This document shows, piece by piece, positions 35,901 through 46,700 of a stretch of 64,000 bases of DNA; within the stretch, counting starts at the first letter, position 1; each line of letters begins with the position of its first letter. Both the position numbers and the translations under genes were made by a program. Source of the stretch: Lepidonotus clava (Eukaryota; Annelida; Polychaeta; Phyllodocida; Polynoidae); NCBI GenBank assembly GCA_936440205.1, contig OW387146.1, positions 28,892,458 to 28,956,457 on the forward strand, in the 5' to 3' direction. The notes under the pieces were generated by a model that was not told where the DNA came from, did not search any database, and was given only the letters and a program-made list of their open reading frames with translations.

Positions 35901-38900
35901 CCACACAGAAGCTTTCAGTCAAGTCCCTGTGGCCTGGCAGGTAGAGGCTGGAACTCCCATGCAAAAGGTCCTGAGTTCAAATCCGGAAAGAAACCACCAA
36001 AGATACTCTTTTACATAGCTACTTTTTTGAGCGCACATTGTCATTATTGCAGCTATTCATTTTGTAATCAAAATCATTTCTTTTTTCAATTAGCACAACT
36101 AGTTTTATTTTGTTTTATAGAACTCTATGAAACGTATCCGTTGCCATTTCCTATGTTGTTTTTAGACATAGTCCTTATTGATTAGGGAAAGATAATGCAA
36201 TATATTAAGTTTAGGCTTTGCATAACACATAAAAGGCTAATTTTGCTCAATTCAACCGGATGCGACGGTGCTCTATATCCAAATCATCGTAAAAAACAAA
36301 TTAAAAAGGCAATGCTTTTATAGAAAATTGGCTATATGTTGCCTAAAGAATCATATGAATTGATTTCAATGTGAACATTCCTATTTATTCTATCATTCTA
36401 GGCATTCAATGAAACATGGTACATCAAAAGAAATGATTAAATACTGTCAGTATTTGTCCTGTTTGGAGAAAGATAGGTTTAAGGAGCCTGTGATGTTTTT
36501 ATATGAATAAAATCAATAATATTGTGATTTTCTGTATATTGGACCTGCTCTGAAAATTCCCCCAATAGCTATTTTTCAATTCCGGTCGATGGACTGTGCT
36601 CCCCACATTGGGTACAAAGACATTTGTGTGTTTCGTCGAATTCCGAGTCGGAATTTTTTTATTTAATTTCTATATATTCAACCCGCTCTGAAAATGCCCC
36701 CGATGACTGTTTTTCAATTCTGGTCGGTGGACTGCGCTCCCCACTGTGGGTACAAAGATATTTGTGTGTTTCGTTGAAATCCGAGTCGGAAAATGATTTT
36801 GGCAAAAAAAACGCCAAGGCTATAGCCTTGCCATCAAAAATGATTTTTCCGCGAAGATTCTACGCCAGTCCTGAAACTCACCCTGATTGATGGGATAATG
36901 TTTCCCAATGACAGGAAAGCAAATTTGAAGTTCCTGTCCCATTTCAAAGGGCAAAAATCCTAATTTACCTATTTATTGGGCCTTTTATTATTCAATTCGA
37001 AGCCAAAGTGTTCCTAAAGGCCATATTCCAATTGTTATTGATTTGAATATACCTCTCTTGGATAACACAAAAGGTGTGGGGTGGTTTCAGTGACAGTTTG
37101 CCTTTATCAATTAACAATGTGCCTTTGCAAACCGCGCGCACACACACAGACTTTTATCTTTCAATTATTACCACTACAGATGACTTTCTATCCTGGGCGA
37201 TCCTTTGTACAGTAAATTCCAAAGCACAAAATTCTAGTACTTTAGGCATATTAAAACCAACTTCCCTCTCTAAACTTTAAATATATATACATGGGCATTC
37301 TTATTACTATTCACCTATTCAATATAAAGTTGGCAGTTCGGGGAATTAGCACCAGAGGCCCTCGCAAAATTCATTCTAGTTTGACAGGTATCCCCTAGGG
37401 CGGCGCTATAACCTGAGGCACAAAAGGCCCCTCCACACAGAAGCTTTCAGTCAAGTCCCTGTGGCCTGGCAGGTAGAGGCTGGAACTCCCATGCAAAAGG
37501 TCCTGAGTTCAAATCCGGAAAGAAACCACCAAAGATACTCTTTTACATAGCTACTTTTTTGAGCGCACATTGTCATTATTGCAGCTATTCATTTTGTAAT
37601 CAAAATCATTTCTTTTTTCAATTAGCACAACTAGTTTTATTTTGTTTTATAGAACTCTATGAAACGTATCCGTTGCCATTTCCTATGTTGTTTTTAGACA
37701 TAGTCCTTATTGATTAGGGAAAGATAATGCAATATATTAAGTTTAGGCTTTGCATAACACATAAAAGGCTAATTTTGCTCAATTCAACCGGATGCGACGG
37801 TGCTCTATATCCAAATCATCGTAAAAAACAAATTAAAAAGGCAATGCTTTTATAGAAAATTGGCTATATGTTGCCTAAAGAATCATATGAATTGATTTCA
37901 ATGTGAACATTCCTATTTATTCTATCATTCTAGGCATTCAATGAAACATGGTACATCAAAAGAAATGATTAAATACTGTCAGTATTTGTCCTGTTTGGAG
38001 AAAGATAGGTTTAAGGAGCCTGTGATGTTTTTATATGAATAAAATCAATAATATTGTGATTTTCTGTATATTGGACCTGCTCTGAAAATTCCCCCAATAG
38101 CTATTTTTCAATTCCGGTCGATGGACTGTGCTCCCCACATTGGGTACAAAGACATTTGTGTGTTTCGTCGAATTCCGAGTCGGAATTTTTTTATTTAATT
38201 TCTATATATTCAACCCGCTCTGAAAATGCCCCCGATGACTGTTTTTCAATTCTGGTCGGTGGACTGCGCTCCCCACTGTGGGTACAAAGATATTTGTGTG
38301 TTTCGTTGAAATCCGAGTCGGAAAATGATTTTGGCAAAAAAAACGCCAAGGCTATAGCCTTGCCATCAAAAATGATTTTTCCGCGAAGATTCTACGCCAG
38401 TCCTGAAACTCACCCTGATTGATGGGATAATGTTTCCCAATGACAGGAAAGCAAATTTGAAGTTCCTGTCCCATTTCAAAGGGCAAAAATCCTAATTTAC
38501 CTATTTATTGGGCCTTTTATTATTCAATTCGAAGCCAAAGTGTTCCTAAAGGCCATATTCCAATTGTTATTGATTTGAATATACCTCTCTTGGATAACAC
38601 AAAAGGTGTGGGGTGGTTTCAGTGACAGTTTGCCTTTATCAATTAACAATGTGCCTTTGCAAACCGCGCGCACACACACAGACTTTTATCTTTCAATTAT
38701 TACCACTACAGATGACTTTCTATCCTGGGCGATCCTTTGTACAGTAAATTCCAAAGCACAAAATTCTAGTACTTTAGGCATATTAAAACCAACTTCCCTC
38801 TCTAAACTTTAAATATATATACATGGGCATTCTTATTACTATTCACCTATTCAATATAAAGTTGGCAGTTCGGGGAATTAGCACCAGAGGCCCTCGCAAA

Positions 38901-38916
38901 ATTCATTCTAGTTTGA
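32980..38916 (+). repeat. Higher-order repeat unit 2 (four monomers, last one truncated)
   Basis: This is the second copy of the four-monomer block: a variant-marked monomer at 32980, a 28-bp-deleted one at 34512, then two standard ones, the last ending early at 38916 against unrelated sequence GTCCATTCATAC. Confidence 0.85.
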
Positions 38917-39786
38917 GTCCATTCATACATTTTCTTCTTCTTCAACAACCTGTTTTCAAGCATTTTCTTGTTCTTTAATAAGAACAGAGACATGTTGCTT
39001 CTCTCCAGATATCGTTTGTTTGTAGATGCATACATTTCATATGCTTCGATTCCTTAAGAAAAATCCCAGTAGGGAATCCAAGTAATCCTTATTAATTGCA
39101 TATGAATGTATATTTATTATGCACTGAAATAAGTTTCTTCAAGGACACGTTCGTTAATTCACTAGAATTGTATTGTATACCCGCATTGCACTTTTTCAGC
39201 CTGCAAATTCAAAGACCCTCGCCAAGAGAAAATACATAATGTGTTCACCAGCGCATGGAACTGAAAGATAAAAAGGTAGAAACCTGCAGATTGATGTGAT
39301 TAACGATGAAACCACACCCAGAACCCCGTTATGAGAGCCCACAACCCCCGCCTGCGGCCAGTGGCGCCCCCTGTCACCGACGTCCCGAATACGGCAGGGC
39401 CGGGCGAACTTCTTAAACTTCAATAATTAAGAAGGTAACGTTAGTGGTTACATTGATGTTATTATGTGAGGCCTCAAACTGAAATAACTAACAGGTCGCT
39501 GCTACGTTTGAACACTCAAATGGATTTGCAAATCGGAGAATCGGAGAATCGGGTTCTATGGTCTGTGTATGATGAAAACAGGGATATTTCTAGGTGTGCA
39601 GGTGTGCAATTCCTGTACCGGCCGGGACTGTAATTTTAATTTTCTTTTATACTTTATTACTGATTCCTTTGAATACAAGTTCTTCCATCAAAACATTTTG
39701 CATGAACGCATTCAAAAGATTGACTGTACATTAATTAACTACATTATTTAACTGTACACATTATGTGCATTTGAGACAATAGCATA
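38917..39786. other. Intergenic sequence right of the satellite, no supported gene
   Basis: A CTCF-like/GC-rich patch (CCAGTGGCGCCCCCTGTCAC, 39359-39378) is the only notable word. Short frames here have no motif. Confidence 0.4.
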
Positions 39787-39839
39787 ATGATATTAAATTG
39801 TGTAGTGAGACCTAATCAATTTATTTATTTCAGAGCAGG

Positions 39840-40010
39840 CGTGACGTCATCGCCCTCTGTTTCCATCGCTACGGCGATTGTTGTACCTGTACTATATAAA
39901 TCGCCAGGCCAAGACCGTTGGTCATTCTCGTTCCAACCACCAGAGATTCAACATCACAGCAGAATTTTAAACTTAGAATTATTGTTACAGGGAGGATTAA
40001 AATAAATGTA
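39840..40010 (+). promoter_or_regulatory. Promoter-like segment (CRE plus TATA) of unknown target
   Basis: The palindromic CRE TGACGTCA lies at about 39842-39849, and a TATA box CTATATAAAT at about 39890-39899. AATAAA-type words follow by 40005. The compact promoter-to-poly(A) arrangement could be a core promoter of a short transcript or part of an old repeat; I see no coding frame attached to it. Confidence 0.35.
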
Positions 40011-43000
40011 ATTTATTATATGTCCAAATCAATTTACCTTGTTTGTTGTCCTGTTTTTATTCTAAGTTGTTCTAGCCGCGATGTTATTGAAATAGATCAT
40101 TTTCGATAACCCTTTTGAAGGTGTATCAACCTCATTCTGTACTTCATCTGGAAGCTTGCTCCATAATTTTAGCCCTCCTACACAATGGCCTTTGCTTATT
40201 TTTTTTGGTAAATTTTGTAGAATGATATTTCATTTTAACCTTTTTAGTATAGTTCTCACTATCCTATCATGTTTCGGTACGCACACAGTTTGTATCTCTT
40301 TACTCTGTACATAACGTTTTTAAGAGGTTATGTCTTCACCTTACCATTAGATTATCTAATTCATATTTCGCCTATAACAATTCTATACTGCCTCTACACA
40401 TTCTTCCTGGCACATTTAGCCGCACCGGGGCCGCATCTCCCCGCAGCAATATACGTTTAAGATACCGACAGGTATCGAGAAAATGGCCCCATGAAAATGT
40501 CATGTTCGAGCCTCTCATTACCTGAGATATTTTTCTAGGAATAACCTTTGGAAAATTTCGTCCACTCCTCAATGAATGAGGCAGGTCTGTCAATAACTGT
40601 TCACGGCACCTCGAGGGTGTTGTGCGGAAGGCAGATTTGAACTACTCTATACATAACTTACATCTCCAACACTAATTTGGCCTGCTGCCATAATACACAT
40701 TGTACATATAGGCCTAGCATGGTATAGCCCGGTTGTATTGTATTCAACTTATCTTTTAGTCTCGCTCACGGTAGTGTCCAACCTCTCAGGACTATATAAT
40801 AACCCTCGCGAGGTATGCAGATATGACCTCCCAAGTCCAACTTGTATATCCAAGCAGTTTAGAGAGAGGTATAATCCTATAGATGTCATCACAGGACTGG
40901 TGTTTTTGAAGGCTGTCTGAGTTCTTACTTCGATCTACTCACGGTATCGATTTCCACATATAAGGCATATGACCCTCATTCTTTTTTTGAAGCAGCGTAC
41001 GACGAAACATCTTTGGGTACAGGCCTTTTGCAAAACTGTTAATGGGTTGTGCTCGGGTTGTGCTTTAATTACATCAAATAGAAATTTTGGCAGGTTTTCC
41101 ACCTGCCAACCCCCTTCAGCATGAAATACGCATTTGAAATGTGCTGAGGCCCTTGCTCCCCCCTCAACCCCACCCCCACCCCCTTATTGATGGGTGACCC
41201 ATGAATAAAAAAAACACCAATAAATATTCAGCTGATTTTTTAAAGTAGTTTTTTTTGGGCAGGATGTCACTATAGCAAGTCTGAGTCGGTGAAATAAGCT
41301 AGCGCTTTACGTACTTACTTAGAAGAGAAAGAATAAAGATTCAATATAACATGATGGATTTTCCATAGTACCAAGAACAAGAAGCATTTTTTTTGTAGAT
41401 TAATCATACACTGATGGCCTGATCACATTAGAAGTCATACAGGAGAGGATTAGGGTGAACAACATAACAAGGAGGCTTTCGGGGATTCAAAGGTATAGCA
41501 TATATAGCCATTAAAAGTAAATGAGTAGACGGATTTATCTTGATTTGTGGGAAAAAAGATTGCATAGATGGAAATGGTTTACTGGACCAGGTATAAACTT
41601 TCTTATGTCTAGGAATTTGTTCAGATTTGAATATCTGTCAAGAAAAAACCCGCTTATAACCTGGACACTAATGTCACGGGTGCAGGTTATATTGAAGGAG
41701 TGCTATAACCTCCCAATAACTTAGAGTAAATGAAAACGCTGCGATGTGGAAATACCACGGACTACACGTGCAAAAACGTTAATTTTATTTCTCTAAGGTA
41801 AAGATGATTCCTCGGCTGTCAAGGCGCTATGTGATATGAGTCTTTGCCTCACAACCAAGCAAAGTTTATGATGACCATAAAACAATGCATGTTCTAACTG
41901 TAGGCCTACGAATGAAAAGGTATCAGTTGAACAACTACATCTACAGATTTTTTTGTAAAAGTTTCTCCGTTTGTAGGGTAACAATGATGAAAAATACCTT
42001 TGTTATCATACAACTTATAAAGGAAAAAATCTACAGATTTTATCATGAACGAATATTATACAACGAACCACCGTTCAAAATGTAATTCAACAGGTGATAT
42101 CCGTGGCACTATGTCCATTCCATCTTAATAAAAAAACAGTGTCATACTTAAATATAATATACTAAAACTAATTTACCAGGCTTGGATAATGTTCGACAAA
42201 TACGTGACCAAATTATTTCATAAATGTTTTTACATTTATTTTGAATGAACAATTTACGGCATACAGGAGTGTGATAATGTATTTGTAGTCGCCTATGTGG
42301 TAAGATATTATACGTCATTTCTAATAGGTAATGAGAAACCACAGACAAAACATACCGAATACCTACTAACACCATGGATATCATTATCTACAAATGTAAG
42401 AACGTTAATTAAGTTGATATGACATGACAATGATGATATTACAGAGTGGCTTTAATTCTGAAGAGCGTGTTGATATCTTTTGAAAGTGTGTACAAATGAC
42501 AATATAGGCTGTGACCAGAATTTAAATGAAACAGATGAAATGCCATGTTGCGATTGATTCAAGATACATACTGCCCAACTCGATCATATCAAAACATACA
42601 GAGGACATTGTCAAGAGGGAACACCAACGTTTGTTTGTCAATAATGATACGACGGATCCATAGCAGAATTTTCAGGAAAGGCTTGTGTCTAAACGAGACA
42701 CAATATAAAGTCGCTAAATAAAGATAAAGGAAAAGCCACTACGATGAATGGGCAATGTCAAACTTTGAAGTGCAATCTTTGTGGAAAAAAGTGTCAGCCT
42801 TAAAGATAAGGTGTTACCAAACAGTTCACCAAACTCGGTGAACAAGGGAATTGAAATGGTAGGATGAGATTTGAAAAGTGCGTTGGAAATTCCTCTGTGC
42901 ACAATCAACTGATCAACTAGAACTAAAACAGAGGTTGTTTCATAAGCAGAAATCATAAAACATATTCTCTCCTTGAATGTAATTTCAGAAAACATTACTA

Positions 43001-43539
43001 TAGTCCAAATGGAGTTGCTATTACTGTAATCTGAAATAACTTGCCTTCTGAACAATAGACTTTCTATTACAGATTTGACTTGGAGGGGGCATTCTTCCCT
43101 ATAGGCCCTGTACACTTAATACACAGCACAGGAGTCATCCACTGTGCGGAATATTGCCCAAACATAAGGCAGAAAAGTGGAGAACTTGAAGCAGGATAAC
43201 AATTTCTTTCGCGCATTTGTCATATACTCATAATATCCTCGCAAATATGCGGAAACATTGGACAAGTGTGACCAACCTAACCTTTTTTTATTTGCTATAC
43301 CATAGGGGCGGATTCAGGAATTAAAGAAAAGAGGAGGTCATAGGCCCCTACTGTAAAAAGAAATCGGCCGCTTCTTGCGGGAATATGGATTTTACAAGAG
43401 AACTTTCACAATTCTGGGCCAAAGTTTCCGCCAGCCTCCCCTACATCCGCAACCATTATGAGCACATTCAGTTTAACAGCTCGTTATACACCGGTGGAGC
43501 CTGTGGGTCAGGGTACCGGTGTGGTGGGAGCCAGCCCGG
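40011..43539. other. AT-rich intergenic sequence and Rh 3' flank
   Basis: No gene is supported. A 133-codon minus-strand frame (42714-43115) lacks motifs and splice context. A C-rich tract lies near 41154-41183. The part nearest 43539 is presumably the 3' UTR of the Rh-type gene. Confidence 0.45.
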
Positions 43540-43739
43540 TCAGACCTTGGTGAACTCCACGTCGGCGCCGTTGTTGGTGTAGGAGTGTTTGAGGCCCTCC
43601 TCCTTGCGCTGGGCCTCCAGGGCCTCCTGCTCCGTGCTGTACTCTGGGGGGTACCCGTAGGGGATCTCGAACCACGGCTCGTCGTCGAACACGTCCGTGT
43701 GGTGCGGCTGGTTCCACAGCGGCAGGCGCAGGATCAGCC
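43540..43739 (-). CDS. Rh-type transporter, last exon (end of final helix and cytosolic tail)
   Basis: After GTGTGTCCCAG, two bases complete a Gly codon begun in the previous exon, then [20 protein letters not shown] leads to [19 protein letters not shown] and a charged tail ending [12 protein letters not shown]. The joined sequence [14 protein letters not shown] is typical of the end of the last transmembrane helix in Rh glycoproteins. Confidence 0.88.
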
Positions 43740-46700
43740 CTGGGACACACCAGAAACAAGCCACAGAAACTAGTTTAGAACAATAACAGTATGCATTAAA
43801 CTATTGCATTGATAACGATTTCTTTTATTAATATATATATTATTTATTGAAACGAATACATTGACTTTGAACGAATATTCTTCATGTATTGACAAAACAA
43901 TTACAACCATAGTTTAGTTTACCGTATTCACGTATCTCCATATTAAGTAACCCAAACACCTTCAAAGTTGCCCCATATGGGAATATACTATCTTTTAAAG
44001 CTGGACTATCAACTAGGATGACACCATTAGCTGTGACGTCACATATTACTACAGGAAATTCACCTAAAGTATACAGTATATAGACCTAAAGTGTCACTTC
44101 ATTCATCAATTGGCAGAATTCGATTGGATCCAAGGGAAAAGATTTTATAGTCATTTCACAACAAAGATACATTATGCTTAAAGTGATCTTTAAAGTTGTT
44201 GTTGTTACAATCAGTCATTATGCAATGGGCCACAGATGGCCCATTACATAATGGAAACAGCGAGGGTTTGGTGCGGAAATGTCAAACTCTCAATTTTCAC
44301 CCACTTATGATAATTCTTCGGGACTGAAATATTCACCATTTCAAGATCTAAATGTATTTTTTTCAGAACTATTTACGGAATTAAAGTAAGCCCAGTAGGA
44401 CAGCCACAATTCAACAGTGGGACCCATTGCAACAGCAACGTCCTTGTGCAACAACGTCCTTGTTGCAAGGATTTCATTATGCGATGTGCCACAGTAGCCC
44501 ACTGCACAATGCAGTTCCGAACTGTTCGTATCAGCAAACAGTTGGTCACAGCTAACGTGATGTTTGTCTAAAACGATCACTGGCCATTTTCAGACCCAAA
44601 AAAGAACTGTTTGGAATGATGTTTTCGAACTGATTTTTTAAAACCATAATTATATAGATATCAGTTGTTGGATCATAATAACCGTTTACATGCATTAAAT
44701 TGATCTAGCAAAGCAGTTATTCCTACTTGAGAAACAGTGATATTGCTATTTGGTATTCGATGTTAGGCACAGCTTAAGGTAATAGTGTTTGTTCTTATGA
44801 TTGGTCATTATGTAATATAAGCCACCACTGTGACAATGAAAGCTTCAAGAACACTGTATCGAACATGTGGTTAACAGCAACGTCTTTGTAATGATATCTT
44901 TGTTATGAAACCATTTTCCTTCCTCTTTTGCTTGAACAAATTGAATTATGTAAATTGATAAATGAAGGGACACCATTTCAGCTCATTTATGTCATTCGAA
45001 ATAGATTTTTTTAATGCAAATAAAAAAGAAAAGAAGGGCCAACAGCAATCAAAGCAGACAATGAACGCCTGTTCATTGTTTCCCCACTGTTCGTTGTTAC
45101 AATCGCTTTTGTGCAATGGGCCACTGAAGATTTGCCTCAACCACAAGAAGTGGCCCTGGGGCAAAGCTTTGTCAAGTGACCTACGGTCACGTGACGGCTT
45201 AACCGGGGATCTTTTTAATAACAAACTGGACGAAGGCCCATTACACTACACGACTTTGAGCTGCGACATGGGCGTGATTTGATGACATTACAACTATTTC
45301 TTACATAGAAGTAGGGGAACTATTTGAAACTGGCAATTTGGAATATTTTGCATGTGACTAAAGCCCGGTTTACACAGGCCGTCAACATGTCCTTACGAAA
45401 ATTTGCTTACGTTAACCTTAAGTTAATGAGTTACTGCAAGCCCAAAACTGAATATGTGGGTCATTATCGTGGGTTATCGGTGATAATTGTCGTAAGGACT
45501 GTGGTCATGAAGGGTTTACACAGCCCGATAATATCCTTAGGGCAATTGGCTGATACTGGTTATCGTAAGGGTGACCTAAGGCTTACGACAATGAAGGTAT
45601 CTAATACATTTCTATATGACTGGGTGTTTTGACCTACGACAAGGGCGTTTACACAGGCCGACAGGTGCCCTTAAGACAAGAAAAACCATTATCTTAAGCT
45701 GAATTATATTGTCGTAAGCTTGTTCTCCTAAGCTTTTTCCAAAAAATTTCAAACACGTCTGAAATTGTCATTATCTTAAGGACTTAGTCCCGACAGATAA
45801 TCGTAAGGCTTACGACAGCCTTAGGACAATGATTTCCCTACGATAAAATGGGTTTACACAGGCCGATAACATCGTCGGGACTGTCGTAAGGCTTAGGTTA
45901 ATTGTCGGGGCTGTCCTTAGCCTTACGACAGTGACTGTCGGGGACCTACTGTAAGGATTTTGACGGGCTGTGTAAACCCCCCTTAACCCAGTGTGACGTT
46001 CTCTGGTAAGTCGGGGTTGCCGATTCTTACGACAGAGGAACGTGGGGGTTGTTCGGGTCTCGGGGCGGACGGGGAATCCGGGCCAAGAACCGAGATGTGT
46101 TTCTAGAGTCGTGCCTCGCGCACGAGGGGGGGCTGAGCGAATCGATCGGCACTCGATGTCGACGGAGGACTGCGGGGGAGGGAAATTACGGTAGGGGTAC
46201 GGGTCGGCCGGGGAACGGTCCACCCCTGAGTTCCGGTCCGCGGGGGCGACGGGCCGACGGTCGCCTATTGTTTGGTAGCGTGGGGCCGAGCACGCCGCGC
46301 CCTCGTCCCCGCGGACTTCGCTCCCTCGTTCCGCTCCCCATGTCTTCGTACCATACTATGCCTCGGTTTCCGGTACTACTTCGGGCCTTCGTGCCCTACT
46401 CCGTTCCCTCGTTCCTCGTTCTTCGGGCCTTCGGGCCCCTTCCCCTATGTTTCGACTACCTATCTCGGACTTCGACTGTTTTGTCCTAACTTCGACTTAA
46501 TTACTCTATTCGGCTCATCTTTAGTGGTTGTTTCAGGAAAGAGGACACGTCTGGACACCAGGAGAACTGTTGAAGAACTCTGTTTATTCGGGCCTCACCG
46601 CCCCTTTATATACTAGAGAGGTCAGCCCTGATTGGCTGCCTTCGGTCACGTGACCTACAATTGACGTCACTTCCGGTTTATATATTCCGTTTCCGGTTTA

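Larger units (their letters stand above)
20751..38916 (+). repeat. Tandem satellite array, about 11.9 copies of a 1532-bp monomer
   Basis: Using the landmark TAGCTACTTTTTTGAGCGCA, monomers start at 20751, 22284, 23816, 25348, 26880, 28412, 29916, 31448, 32980, 34512, 36016 and 37548; the last is cut short at 38916. Period is 1532 bp (1533 in the first, 1504 in the sixth and tenth). Copies are almost identical, with only a handful of substitutions seen. Small open frames (88 and 68 codons) recur in every monomer but have no recognisable motif, and one is truncated in two copies, so coding is doubtful. Near-identity implies recent expansion, strong homogenisation or an assembly effect. Confidence 0.95.

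Noticed and set aside
22892-38812. Recurring 88- and 68-codon open frames in the satellite
   Set aside because: They repeat because the monomer repeats. No recognisable motif, and one frame is truncated by the 28-bp deletion in two monomers without other change.
20751-38916. CRISPR array
   Set aside because: The repeats are 1.5 kb, directly abutting and in a eukaryotic genome; there are no short repeats with unique spacers.
42714-43115. A 133-codon minus-strand frame
   Set aside because: No known motif, biased Ile/Ser/Phe composition typical of AT-rich noncoding DNA, and no splice or promoter context.
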